Shown one piece after another: positions 10,075 through 18,932 of a DNA stretch of 64,000 nt; position 1 is the stretch's first letter, and each line of letters starts with the position of its first letter. Source of the stretch: Pigmentiphaga litoralis (GTDB taxonomy: Bacteria; Pseudomonadota; Gammaproteobacteria; Burkholderiales; Burkholderiaceae_B). A program made the translations under genes and the position numbers. The stretch covers positions 496,001 to 560,000 of the forward strand of contig NZ_JACCBP010000002.1 in NCBI RefSeq assembly GCF_013408655.1. The letters are read 5' to 3'. Below the pieces are notes generated by a model, which had not been told where the DNA came from, searched no databases, and saw only the letters and a program-made list of their open reading frames with translations.

Positions 10075-11166
10075 TTACGCCTTGCCCTTCATGAACCATC
10101 CCGCGGCCGCGCACAGCAGCAGGAACAGGATGCCGGCGATCCATATCGATCCCGTCGTCTGATACGCCACCACTGTCGGTACGCCCACGGCCACGGCCAC
10201 CAGCCATCCGAGCAATTTATTTTCGCGCCTGACAGGTCGCTCCGGCCGAATGGTCGCAGCGGGCGCGCCGGCGGTGGCAGAGGCGCGATCCGTGGCAGAC
10301 GCCCCAGCCGCCCGATCCGCAGCCCGACCCGCAGCCGGACCCGCAGCCCGACCCGCCCCCAAGCCGGCACCCCCATCCAGCGCACCTGCCTGCGCAGCGG
10401 TCCCCGCTCCGCCCGCCGACTGCGTCACCCTGGCCGGCTCGGCCACCTCGGCATCCACCGGCAACTCCACGTCCACCACCTCGGGTTCCGGTTCCGCCTG
10501 CGTAAAGTCGTGGCCATGGCCGGTCAACAGATGCATCCGGTCCGGCCGCAGCATGGCGCGCGTTCGGTTGATATCCGCAACGATCACATTGTCGGATGCA
10601 GCATCCCCCGCGAGCGTCAGGGCATCGAAGTCTTCAAGCGCCTTTTGCAGTTCGGGACCAAACTCTTCCACATCCGGCAGCCCGCTCGTGCGGCAGAGCA
10701 CATACGGCCCGTAGTGCAATCGCAGGTGCCGCGCAAAGTTGTCGATGATGCGCGCCACGTCAGTTGGCGCGCCGGTTGCCCCGTCCGCCCCAGCCTCAGC
10801 GCCAACCCCCGTCCCGACCCCCGTCCCGACCCCCACATCCGTCCCCAACCTCAACCGCTCCACCAGCAGCGGCGCGCGCTGCGCCAGCGTGGCCAGCGCC
10901 CGTTCCAGTGACGTCACCAGATACGGATACTGCGTGTCGCCATACTCCATCATGTCTTCACGCGCGTCGCTGTCCAGGTCCTCGTCGTCGATCAGACGCG
11001 CCCAATGCAGATCCATGGGCGTGTACAGTGCCAGCCACAGGAGTGGAATGAACGCATTGGCTTCCAGCTCGGGGCCGCCTTCAAGAAAAAATGCCTCCCA
11101 TTCACGGCTGCTGCCATCAGGCATGCGGGGGTTGGACGTGGCGTTGAGGAAGACGGGATGGCTCAT
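10075..11166 (-). CDS. Hypothetical protein with C-terminal membrane anchor
   Basis: 363 residues, not recognised. Residues 1-105 are acidic and helical. A Gly/Val-rich stretch (about 107-130) and a long Ala/Gly/Asp stretch (about 240-310) are low complexity and encoded by short imperfect repeats. One or two hydrophobic helices lie at about 321-358, ending in a short basic tail. The layout suggests a cytoplasmic domain tethered to the inner membrane. The folded parts (1-105 and 135-225) have ordinary composition, so the gene looks real even though the linkers are expanded. It is transcribed towards the pseudouridine synthase gene 78 bp away. Confidence 0.6.
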   Translation of the reverse strand: MSHPVFLNATSNPRMPDGSSREWEAFFLEGGPELEANAFIPLLWLALYTPMDLHWARLIDDEDLDSDAREDMMEYGDTQYPYLVTSLERALATLAQRAPLLVERLRLGTDVGVGTGVGTGVGAEAGADGATGAPTDVARIIDNFARHLRLHYGPYVLCRTSGLPDVEEFGPELQKALEDFDALTLAGDAASDNVIVADINRTRAMLRPDRMHLLTGHGHDFTQAEPEPEVVDVELPVDAEVAEPARVTQSAGGAGTAAQAGALDGGAGLGAGRAAGPAAGRAADRAAGASATDRASATAGAPAATIRPERPVRRENKLLGWLVAVAVGVPTVVAYQTTGSIWIAGILFLLLCAAAGWFMKGKA

Positions 11167-11352
11167 GGCAAGGGTCGTAGTGGAAACAGGGTTTCCTTAT
11201 ACGCTAAGCCGCCACGCCTTTGAAACCGGCGACGGCATCGGCCTGGCCACCGGCTTGGCTCAGCAGGTCGCTGTGTTCCCGGAGCCCAGGCAACCCCCGA
11301 TGGTACGATTCCCGCGTCCCCCACCCCCCGCGCGGGTGTTTCGCCGCCCGCT

Positions 11353-12234
11353 TTGCCCGTGTCCCTGACTGCTGACTCCATCGCGCCGCATCCCATCCAG
11401 GACTTTGCCCAGGCCGCCGCGATCATCGCGCGCCTGGAATCCCTCATCACCCGCCACGACGTGCAAGCCCTGGGCGAACACGTCACCTGGCGCAGCCTGG
11501 GCGCGGGCACACCGCTGGTCCTGATCCACGGGGGGCATGGCAGCTGGCTGCATTGGGTGCGCAACATCGAAGCGCTGGCACAGCAACACACCGTCTACAT
11601 TCCGGACCTGCCCGGCTATGGCGCGTCGGGCCCGATGACCACGTCACCCGACGACCTGGACCACCTGGTGCGTGTCACCGTCGCCAGCCTGGACCAACTG
11701 ATCGGCGACACCACACCTATCCACCTTGCCGGCTTTTCGTTCGGCGGCCTGGTGGCCTCGCACATCGCGGCGACACGCGGCCACGTGCGCAAGCTGGCCT
11801 TGCTGGGTTCGGCAGGCCACGGCACGCCGCGGCGGCAGACGCTGGCGATGGTCAACTGGCGCCGGTCGACCGACGACGCCGCGATGCTGGACGACCTGCG
11901 CCACAACCTGCAGGCGCTGATGCTTCACGACCCGGCGCAGATCGATGCGCTGGCGCTGACCGTCCATCGCGATGCCTGTGTGAACACGCATTTCCGGTCC
12001 AAGAATCTGTCGCAGTCGGGGTCGGTCGCCGCCGTTCTGGCGCCGCTGACGGTGCCGATGCGCTTCGTATGGGGAGAGTTCGACGCGACCGCGCAAGCGG
12101 AGCTGGCGGGGCCGGTGCTGCAGGATGGGCACCCGGAACGGCGGTGGGACGCGATGCCCGGCGCGGGTCATTGGCTGATGTTCGAGCGGCCCGACGCGGT
12201 CAATTCCCTGATGCTTGCGTGGTTTACGGATTGA
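11353..12234 (+). CDS. Alpha/beta-fold hydrolase
   Basis: A 293-residue alpha/beta hydrolase. The oxyanion segment LIHGGHGSW (about 58-66), nucleophile elbow GFSFG with S129, an acid in the WGEFDAT region and H273 in GAGHW form a complete catalytic triad. The start is a TTG at 11353 or a GTG two codons later at 11359; there is no nearby ATG. The substrate cannot be predicted. It is followed by the aro leader region and has no obvious operon partner. Confidence 0.82.
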   Translation: MPVSLTADSIAPHPIQDFAQAAAIIARLESLITRHDVQALGEHVTWRSLGAGTPLVLIHGGHGSWLHWVRNIEALAQQHTVYIPDLPGYGASGPMTTSPDDLDHLVRVTVASLDQLIGDTTPIHLAGFSFGGLVASHIAATRGHVRKLALLGSAGHGTPRRQTLAMVNWRRSTDDAAMLDDLRHNLQALMLHDPAQIDALALTVHRDACVNTHFRSKNLSQSGSVAAVLAPLTVPMRFVWGEFDATAQAELAGPVLQDGHPERRWDAMPGAGHWLMFERPDAVNSLMLAWFTD

Positions 12235-12292
12235 CCCCTGCGCGAAAAAACCACAGGATTGTTGGTTGCTCGGCCGCAAAGGGCCTGCTAGT

Positions 12293-12385
12293 ATGAATCC
12301 CATGAACGCCGCTTCCCGCCATTTTTATTTTTACTTTTTTGGATTTCCAATGCCGCTGGCGGAGGAAAGGAAGCGTCGTACGTAA
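12293..12385 (+). CDS. Phe/Tyr-rich leader peptide of DAHP synthase
   Basis: A 30-residue frame (ATG at 12293, in-frame ATG at 12302, TAA at 12383-12385) containing the run FYFYFFGF: five Phe and two Tyr in eight codons (12323-12346). It is followed 14 bp later by a strong intrinsic terminator, and the next gene is a DAHP synthase. The arrangement is that of a classical attenuator peptide: scarce charged tRNA-Phe or tRNA-Tyr stalls the ribosome and favours the antiterminator. Too short for standard gene calling. Confidence 0.8.
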   Translation: MNPMNAASRHFYFYFFGFPMPLAEERKRRT

Positions 12386-12414
12386 CGAATTCCTGCCCCA
12401 AAAAAGCCGCCAGC
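12355..12414 (+). promoter_or_regulatory. Antiterminator pairing of the aro attenuator
   Basis: GCTGGCGG at 12355-12362, just downstream of the Phe/Tyr codons, is exactly complementary to CCGCCAGC at 12407-12414, which is the left arm of the terminator. A ribosome stalled at the Phe/Tyr codons would leave this segment free to pair and so disrupt the terminator. The pairing is seen in the sequence; the mechanism is inferred from known leader-peptide attenuators. Confidence 0.7.
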
Positions 12415-12433
12415 TACCCTGGCGGCTTTTTTT
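12400..12433 (+). terminator. Attenuator terminator before DAHP synthase
   Basis: Stem AAAAAAGCCGCCAG (12400-12413), loop CTACC and matching CTGGCGGCTTTTTT, ending in seven T residues. This is a strong Rho-independent terminator about 105 bp before the aroG start and 15 bp after the leader-peptide stop. Confidence 0.85.
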
Positions 12434-12538
12434 ATGCGCCGCGGGGTGACCCCAAGACATCCGGGGACTGGCGTCCGAATCGGGCGACCCACTGACTACC
12501 CTCATAACAAGATCCGCAGCCCCTTCAGGAGAACACCC

Positions 12539-13612
12539 GTGTCGCACAATACCGATGACTTGCGCATTCGTGAAGTCAAGGAACTCGCTCCCCCCTCGCA
12601 CCTGATGCGCGAGTTGCCGTGCAGCACCGACGTCGCCACCACGGTGTACAACGCCCGTCAGGCCTCGCACCGCATCCTGCATGGCATGGACGACCGCCTT
12701 ATCGTCGTGATCGGCCCCTGCTCGATTCACGACACGCAGGCCGCGCTCGATTACGCCAGGCGTCTGAAGGTCCAGCGCGACCTGTACGAAGGCGAGCTTG
12801 AAATCATCATGAGGGTGTACTTCGAAAAGCCGCGCACCACGGTGGGCTGGAAAGGGCTGATCAACGATCCGGATCTGGATGGCAGCTTCGCGATCAACCG
12901 CGGCCTGCGCACGGCGCGCCAGGTGCTGCTGGAAATCAACGAACTGGGGCTGTCGGCCGGGTGCGAATACCTGGACATGATCACGCCGCAATACATTGCC
13001 GACCTGGTGGCATGGGGCGCCATCGGTGCCCGCACCACCGAAAGCCAGGTGCATCGCGAACTGGCGTCGGGCCTGTCGTGTCCGGTGGGCTTCAAGAACG
13101 GTACCGATGGCAACGTCAAGATCGCCGTCGACGCGATCAAGGCTGCATCGCAACCGCATCACTTCCTGTCGGTCACCAAGGGCGGCGTGTCGGCCATCGT
13201 GTCGACCAATGGCAATGAAGACTGCCATCTGATCCTGCGCGGCGGCAAGGCGCCGAACTTCGACGCGGCCAGTGTCGAAGCCGCGTCGCTGGACATGGCC
13301 AAGGCCGGTCTGGCGCCGCGCATCATGATCGATGCAAGCCACGCCAACAGCAGCAAGAAACCGGAAAACCAGCCCCAGGTGATCGACGACGTCGCGCGCC
13401 AGATGGAAGCGGGCGACACGCGTATTGTCGGGGTGATGGTGGAAAGCCACCTGGTGGCGGGCCGTCAGGATCTGATCCCGGGCCAGCCGCTGGTCTATGG
13501 CCAGAGCATTACCGATGGCTGCATCGACTGGGACAGTTCGGTCCAGGTGCTGCAGCGCCTGGCGCAGGCGGTCAAGGCGCGCCGCCTCGCCGTGGGTCAG
13601 TCAGGCAAGTAA
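12539..13612 (+). CDS. aroG: 3-deoxy-7-phosphoheptulonate (DAHP) synthase, class I
   Basis: 357 residues from the GTG at 12539, which has a good Shine-Dalgarno (AGGAGA) at the right distance; the frame continues upstream but without a better start. It catalyses the first step of aromatic amino-acid synthesis, joining PEP and erythrose 4-phosphate. Signature GPCSIHD with metal-binding C61, GFKNGTDG and DASHANS are all present. The Phe/Tyr-rich attenuator upstream indicates control by Phe and/or Tyr supply, consistent with the AroG/AroF type of isozyme. Confidence 0.93.
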   Translation: MSHNTDDLRIREVKELAPPSHLMRELPCSTDVATTVYNARQASHRILHGMDDRLIVVIGPCSIHDTQAALDYARRLKVQRDLYEGELEIIMRVYFEKPRTTVGWKGLINDPDLDGSFAINRGLRTARQVLLEINELGLSAGCEYLDMITPQYIADLVAWGAIGARTTESQVHRELASGLSCPVGFKNGTDGNVKIAVDAIKAASQPHHFLSVTKGGVSAIVSTNGNEDCHLILRGGKAPNFDAASVEAASLDMAKAGLAPRIMIDASHANSSKKPENQPQVIDDVARQMEAGDTRIVGVMVESHLVAGRQDLIPGQPLVYGQSITDGCIDWDSSVQVLQRLAQAVKARRLAVGQSGK

Positions 13613-13670
13613 GCGAGCCGGGCCGACGCCTGTCGGTCGAGCGCTGTGGGTCCGGCGCTGCCAGCTCTAC

Positions 13671-13777
13671 GCCGTCTACCCTGCGCCGTCTACCCTGCGC
13701 CGTCTGCCCTGGGCGTCAGTCCTGCGCGTCAACCCCGCGCTTCAGTCCCGCGCGTCAGTCCCGCGCTTCAGTCCTGC
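13671..13777. repeat. Short tandem repeats after aroG
   Basis: Two to three copies of a 14-bp unit (GCCGTCTACCCTGC) from 13671 are followed by five copies of a 13-bp unit of the type GCGTCAGTCCCGC (13713-13777). The array fills most of the gap between two convergent genes and just reaches the stop codon of the adenosyltransferase gene. Confidence 0.75.
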
Positions 13778-14340
13778 TCAGCGGCGGCGCGCGCGTTCCG
13801 TTCCGACCGCCACAGCACATCGTTGCCCCCGTTGACCCGGTTCAGGGTGCGGGCCAGCACGAACATCAGGTCCGACAGGCGGTTTAGATAGTGCCGCAGC
13901 GTATCGTTGATCGGCTCATTGGCCTCCAGCGACACCACGCTGCGTTCGGCGCGCCGGCACACCGTGCGGGCCACATGGGCCAGCGCCGCGGCGCGTGACC
14001 CGCCCGGCAGAATGAACTCGCGCAGGGGAGGCAAGGGCGTGTTGTAGCGCGCCAGCCATTCATCCAGCCGCAACACCTGTTCAGGCTTGAGCAGCGTGAA
14101 GCCCGGAATGCTCAGTTCGCCACCCAGGTCGAACAGGTCGTGTTGAATGTCGAACAGGTCCCGCGCCACGTCGTCGGGCAGGTCTTCCGTCAACAGCAGG
14201 CCGATGGTGCTGTTGAGCTCGTCCACATCCCCCATGGCTTGAACGCGCAGGGCGTCCTTGGCGGTACGCGTCCCGTCGCCAAGCCCGGTCGTGCCGTCAT
14301 CACCCGTGCGCGTGGCAATGGCGGAGAGTCGGTTACCCAT
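13768..14340 (-). CDS. Cob(I)yrinic acid a,c-diamide adenosyltransferase, PduO type
   Basis: 190 residues from the ATG at 14340, which follows a GGAG Shine-Dalgarno; a TTG four codons upstream overlaps that site and is unlikely. The enzyme attaches the adenosyl group to cobalamin. PduO-type signatures are visible: ATRTGDDGTTGL near the N-terminus (ATP binding), CRRAERSV in the middle and LRHYLNRLSDLMFVLAR near the end. Cytoplasmic, helical bundle, stand-alone gene. Confidence 0.92.
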   Translation of the reverse strand: MGNRLSAIATRTGDDGTTGLGDGTRTAKDALRVQAMGDVDELNSTIGLLLTEDLPDDVARDLFDIQHDLFDLGGELSIPGFTLLKPEQVLRLDEWLARYNTPLPPLREFILPGGSRAAALAHVARTVCRRAERSVVSLEANEPINDTLRHYLNRLSDLMFVLARTLNRVNGGNDVLWRSERNARAAAEQD

Positions 14341-14594
14341 GAAGTACTCCAATCATTCAAATGGCGCGTCGAACGCGCAAGCAGCGATTTTGGCACTCTT
14401 TGCCAGACTCACGGTTACCGGTTGTTGGCCGGGACATGACGACAGGGAATGTGGCTCATCGTTAACCCAGGGCCATCGCCCCAAGACCCGCGTCCTGTCA
14501 CGTTTTGTGGCGCGCAAGCCCTGAATCCTGCGGGTTTATCCGCTGTGCGTTCCAGGGCGCGCAAGCTATCTTCAAGGGGTCATGGAGATTGCGG

Positions 14595-16091
14595 ATGAAC
14601 GCCCCTTTGGACGTTGGGCATAACCTGGGCATTGCTGCCCGTCAGGCTGAAGTCGTGGAAGCATTGCGCCGGGTCGTTCCCCCGCATTGCGTGCTCTACC
14701 GCGAAGAGCAGACACGCCCCTACGAATGTGATGGTCTTGCGCTGTTCCGTCAGTTGCCAATGGTGGTCGTGCTGCCCGAAACCGAAGCGCAAGTGCAGGA
14801 CGTCCTGCGTCTGTGCAAACGGCTGGCCGTGCCGGTCGTGGCGCGCGGTGCGGGCACGGGCCTGTCGGGCGGGTCCATGCCGCATGCCGAAGGCGTGCTG
14901 CTGGGCCTGGCCAAGTTCAACCGCATTAAACGGATCGACCCCACGGCGCGGCTGGCGGTGGTCGAACCTGGCGTACGCAACATTGCAATTTCGGAAGCGG
15001 CCGCGCCCCATAAGCTGTATTACGCGCCCGATCCGTCAAGCCAGATCGCCTGCACCATCGGCGGGAACGTGGCCGAAAATTCGGGCGGCGTGCACTGCCT
15101 CAAGTACGGCCTGACCGTCCATAACGTGATGGCGGTTCGTGTCGTGACGGTGGACGGCGATGTGGTCGAGTTCGGATCCGAAGCGCTCGATGCGCCCGGC
15201 CTGGACTTGCTGTCGGTTTTTATCGGGTCCGAAGGCATGCTCGGCGTCGTGACTGAAGTCACCGTCAAACTCGTCCCGAAACCTGCTCTGGCGCAAGTGA
15301 TCATGGCCAGCTTTCCCACGGTCGAAGCCGCCGGTGATGCGGTCGCCAACATCATCGGGGCCGGCATCATTCCGGCCGGCCTCGAGATGATGGACAAGCG
15401 CGCGACCGGCATGGTGGAACCCTTCGTGCAGGCCGGGTACGACCTGGACGCCGCCAGTATCTTGCTGTGCGAATCCGACGGCACACCCGAAGAAGTCGCC
15501 CACGAAATTGCTCACATGATTTCGGTATTCGAAGGCAGTGGCGCAACCCGGATCCAGGTGTCGCGCAACGAGACCGAGCGGCTGCTGTTCTGGGCTGGCC
15601 GCAAGAATGCCTTTCCGGCGGCGGGCCGTATCTCGCCCGACTACTACTGCATGGACGGCACCATTCCGCGCCGCCACCTGAGCCGCGTGCTGTCGGCGAT
15701 CGAAGCGATGGAAGAAAAGTATGCGCTGCGCTGCGCCAACGTGTTCCATGCGGGCGATGGCAATCTGCATCCGCTGATCCTGTTCGATGCCAACGATCCG
15801 GAAGAGGTCCAGCGCGCCGAGCAGTTCGGCGCCGAGATCCTGGAGCTGTGCGTGGAAGTGGGCGGCACGGTCACCGGCGAACACGGCGTGGGCATGGAAA
15901 AGATCAATCAGATGTGCGTCCAGTTCGCGCGTGAAGAACTCGATGTCTTCTTTTCGGTAAAGCATGCCTTTGACGCCAGCGGGCTGCTCAATCCGGGCAA
16001 GGCCATTCCGACCCTGGCGCGTTGCAACGAGTACGGCCGCAGTCACACCCATTCGGCAAACGTCCGGTTCCCCGAGATCCCGCGTTTCTGA
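14595..16091 (+). CDS. glcD: Glycolate oxidase subunit GlcD
   Basis: 498 residues from the ATG at 14595, preceded by a GGAG site; an earlier in-frame start at 14505 would add an unlikely leader. FAD-binding domain 4 spans about residues 50-230, with the ARGAGTGLSGG phosphate-binding loop, and the FAD-linked oxidase C-terminal domain follows, with a HAGDGNLHP motif. It oxidises glycolate or lactate with GlcE and GlcF at the membrane. First gene of glcDEF; the usual glc regulator is not adjacent. Confidence 0.93.
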   Translation: MNAPLDVGHNLGIAARQAEVVEALRRVVPPHCVLYREEQTRPYECDGLALFRQLPMVVVLPETEAQVQDVLRLCKRLAVPVVARGAGTGLSGGSMPHAEGVLLGLAKFNRIKRIDPTARLAVVEPGVRNIAISEAAAPHKLYYAPDPSSQIACTIGGNVAENSGGVHCLKYGLTVHNVMAVRVVTVDGDVVEFGSEALDAPGLDLLSVFIGSEGMLGVVTEVTVKLVPKPALAQVIMASFPTVEAAGDAVANIIGAGIIPAGLEMMDKRATGMVEPFVQAGYDLDAASILLCESDGTPEEVAHEIAHMISVFEGSGATRIQVSRNETERLLFWAGRKNAFPAAGRISPDYYCMDGTIPRRHLSRVLSAIEAMEEKYALRCANVFHAGDGNLHPLILFDANDPEEVQRAEQFGAEILELCVEVGGTVTGEHGVGMEKINQMCVQFAREELDVFFSVKHAFDASGLLNPGKAIPTLARCNEYGRSHTHSANVRFPEIPRF

Positions 16092-16154
16092 CATCTTTCG
16101 TCTTCTGCAGCGTGCCGGTGGGGCGCGCTGCTTTCTTTTTGGCCACGCGTTGCT

Positions 16155-17240
16155 ATGGATGTCCTGTTATCCGATGTGCGTGCAAGGGTGATCCTTGCGA
16201 ATGCGGCAAGCAAGCCGCTGACGATCCGCGGGGGCGGCACGAAGACCTTCTACGGCAATCCGCCGCCCAAGGGGGCCAGCGTGCTGGACATGTCCAGCTA
16301 TGCCGGGATCATCAGCTATGAGCCCACTGAACTGGTCATTACGGCGCGTGCGGGAACGCGGCTTGCCGACCTGGAAGCCGAACTGGCCAGCCGTCACCAG
16401 ATGCTGGCGTTTGAACCGCCGCACTTTGCCGTGGGCGCCACCATTGGTGGATGTGTCGCGGCGGCCCTGGCCGGTCCGCGGCGGGCCACATCGGGCGGCG
16501 TGCGGGACTACGTGCTGGGCGTAAGAATGATGGATGCACAGGGCAGGGTGCTGCGTTTTGGCGGCGAGGTCATCAAGAACGTGGCGGGCTACGACGTGTC
16601 GCGTTTGCTGACCGGGTCGCTGGGTACCTTGGGGATCTTGCTCGACGTGTCCCTGAAGGTGCTGCCGCGGCCTGCCGTCGAGACCACCTTGTGTTTGCCG
16701 ATGACCGAGTCGCAGGCGCTGCACGCGATGAATCAATGGGCCGGGCAGCCCTTGCCCATCAGCGGCACGGCGTGGGTTGGCGAGGGCACCGAAGGCGGCT
16801 TGCTCAGCGTGCGGCTGTCGGGTTCGACGGCGGCGGTCTCGGCGGCGCGTGCCCGGATCGGCGGCGATGTGATGGACGATGGCGACGTCTTCTGGCGCGC
16901 CTTGCGGGACCATCGCCATCCGTTCCTGACGGCCTGTCCGTTGTGGCGCGTGTCGGTGCCGTCGACCACGCCCGCACTGAACCTCGGGCCGACCTTGATC
17001 GAGTGGGGCGGCGCGCAGCGATGGCTGACCGGCCCGCACCTGGCCCGGCCGATGCGTGCGCAGGTACGCGACCTGGGCGGACATGTGACGCTGTTTCGCG
17101 CGGCTTCCGAAGCGCAAGCGCATGAAGTGGGGGTATTCCAGCCGCTGACGGCAGGCCTGGCGGCGATCCATCATCGCCTGAAAAACGAATTCGATCCCTC
17201 GGGCGTGTTCAACCCCGGGCGGATGTATCCCGGCCTGTGA
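16155..17240 (+). CDS. glcE: Glycolate oxidase subunit GlcE
   Basis: 361 residues, second subunit of glycolate oxidase. It carries the FAD-binding domain with IRGGGTKTFYG near residue 23 and GGCVAAALAGPRR, typical of GlcE, and lacks the full catalytic C-terminal domain of GlcD. It ends with the FDPSGVFNPGRMYPGL block. It lies 63 bp after glcD and 21 bp before glcF, consistent with one transcript. Confidence 0.93.
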   Translation: MDVLLSDVRARVILANAASKPLTIRGGGTKTFYGNPPPKGASVLDMSSYAGIISYEPTELVITARAGTRLADLEAELASRHQMLAFEPPHFAVGATIGGCVAAALAGPRRATSGGVRDYVLGVRMMDAQGRVLRFGGEVIKNVAGYDVSRLLTGSLGTLGILLDVSLKVLPRPAVETTLCLPMTESQALHAMNQWAGQPLPISGTAWVGEGTEGGLLSVRLSGSTAAVSAARARIGGDVMDDGDVFWRALRDHRHPFLTACPLWRVSVPSTTPALNLGPTLIEWGGAQRWLTGPHLARPMRAQVRDLGGHVTLFRAASEAQAHEVGVFQPLTAGLAAIHHRLKNEFDPSGVFNPGRMYPGL

Positions 17241-17261
17241 GCCGAAGGCGTACCGACTGTC

Positions 17262-18503
17262 ATGCAGACCCAGCTTGCCGAATCCCTGAAAGACACCGCC
17301 GACGGCCAGGAAGCCGACGCGATCCTGCGCAAGTGCGTCCATTGCGGTTTCTGCACCGCCACGTGCCCCACTTATCAGGTCACGGGCAATGAACTGGACA
17401 GCCCGCGCGGTCGCATCTACCTGATCAAGCAGATGCTGGAAGGCGAGCCTGTCACGGCCGAAACGCAAGGCCATCTCGACAGCTGCCTGACCTGCCGCAA
17501 TTGCGAATCGACCTGCCCGTCAGGCGTGCAGTACGGCCATCTGGTGGACATTGGCCGCAAGATCGTCAATGAACGGGTGCCCCGGTCCCGCACCGACCGT
17601 TTCAAGCGCGCGGTGCTCAAGGAAATGATCGGGTCGCCCGCCTTCAACCTGGCCATGCAGGCCGGGCAGGCGCTGCGCCCCATGTTGCCCGGCGTGCTGG
17701 CCGCCAAGGTGCCTACGCGGCGGCCGGCGGGCAACGTTCGCGCGGCCAGACATGCCCGCAACGTGCTCATCCTTGCCGGGTGCGTGCAACCGGCGATGAT
17801 CCCGGCCATTGATGCCGCAACGATCCGGGTGCTCGATGCCATCGGCGTGGGCGTGCGCGTGGCGGCAGGATCGGGCTGTTGTGGCGCCGTGCGCTTCCAC
17901 CTGGATGACCAGGACGGCGCCAAAACCCAGATGCGTGCCAACATCGACGCCTGGTGGCCCGATATCGAAGCCGGCACCATTGACGCCATCGTCATGAACG
18001 CATCGGGCTGCGGCGCCATGGTGCGCGAATATGCCCACCACCTGCGCCACGATCCGGTCTATTCCGGCAAGGCCGTTCGCGTGTCCGACATGGTCCGCGA
18101 CATTGCCGAAATCATTGCGCCCCACGCCGATGCCTTGCGACCCCGCGTCACAGCGGGCCTGCCGGCCGGGTCGACCGGGCGCGTGGCCTTCCATCCCCCC
18201 TGCACCTTGCAGCACTGGCAGCGCCTGCGGCCCGTGACCGAAAAGCTGCTGGTCGACCTGGGCCTGACCCTGCAGCCCTTTACCGACAGCCACCTATGCT
18301 GCGGGTCGGCGGGCACCTACTCGGTGCTGCAGCCAGCCATGGCGGGCGAACTGCGGCGCCGGAAGCTCGACGCCATCGAGGCCGGCGATCCGGAAATGAT
18401 CCTGTCGTCCAACATCGGCTGCCTGACCCACCTGCAGGGCGGAACGAAAATTCCTGTGCGGCACTGGGTCGAACTGGTGGATACGGCGCTGGCCGCGGGC
18501 TAA
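17262..18503 (+). CDS. glcF: Glycolate oxidase iron-sulfur subunit GlcF
   Basis: 413 residues. Two 4Fe-4S ferredoxin motifs are complete: C25/C28/C31/C35 and C75/C78/C81/C85. Two CCG-type domains follow (GSGCCGAV and HLCCGSAG), giving the usual GlcF layout for passing electrons from GlcDE to the respiratory chain. Last gene of glcDEF. Confidence 0.95.
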   Translation: MQTQLAESLKDTADGQEADAILRKCVHCGFCTATCPTYQVTGNELDSPRGRIYLIKQMLEGEPVTAETQGHLDSCLTCRNCESTCPSGVQYGHLVDIGRKIVNERVPRSRTDRFKRAVLKEMIGSPAFNLAMQAGQALRPMLPGVLAAKVPTRRPAGNVRAARHARNVLILAGCVQPAMIPAIDAATIRVLDAIGVGVRVAAGSGCCGAVRFHLDDQDGAKTQMRANIDAWWPDIEAGTIDAIVMNASGCGAMVREYAHHLRHDPVYSGKAVRVSDMVRDIAEIIAPHADALRPRVTAGLPAGSTGRVAFHPPCTLQHWQRLRPVTEKLLVDLGLTLQPFTDSHLCCGSAGTYSVLQPAMAGELRRRKLDAIEAGDPEMILSSNIGCLTHLQGGTKIPVRHWVELVDTALAAG

Positions 18504-18551
18504 AGCCGGGCTGAAGCTGGGCGGATTTCGGGCTGACAGCAGGCTAGTTTC

Positions 18552-18661
18552 GAGCCAATTCCGGGCCCACTCCGGGCTAACTCCGGGCTAACTCCGGGCC
18601 AATTCCGAGCCAATTCCGGGCCAATTCCGGGCCAATTCCGGGCTAAGTCCCGGCCCACACC
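18552..18661. repeat. 11-bp tandem repeat array after glcF
   Basis: About ten copies of an 11-bp unit of the form GGGCCAATTCC or GGGCTAACTCC, with a few base changes, fill 18552-18661. No open frame of convincing composition crosses it. It could be a replication-slippage minisatellite; some units contain GGCCAATTCC-like palindromic cores. Confidence 0.85.
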
Positions 18662-18932
18662 ACGGGCCAGGTCCGGGCGCAATTCAGCGGCGCCATTCCC
18701 GCTTTCACTCCTTGATGCGCCCCCCGGGCGCATTTCCTGCTGAGCCAACCTGGTACGTGGGCAGACATTGGCGTAGCAGCTTGTTTTGACGCCAGTCGCA
18801 CCCACGTAGATCAAGTGCTCAGGCGATGCCACAGCCCATGTTTTCAACAAGAGCACAGCGGATCTGGCTTCGCCAGTCCGCCAGTGCTGCCTCTGGGGGA
18901 GGCGCGAAGCGCCCCGGGGGGGAGACTACCCT
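18662..18932. other. Gene-free spacer before the ligase-associated operon
   Basis: This 271-bp stretch has no supported gene. Just upstream of the exonuclease start there is a G-rich block containing GGCGCGAAGCGCC (a short hairpin around 18900), a motif type often dispersed in intergenic regions of related genomes. The promoter of the downstream operon should lie here but no clear -35/-10 pair stands out. Confidence 0.4.
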
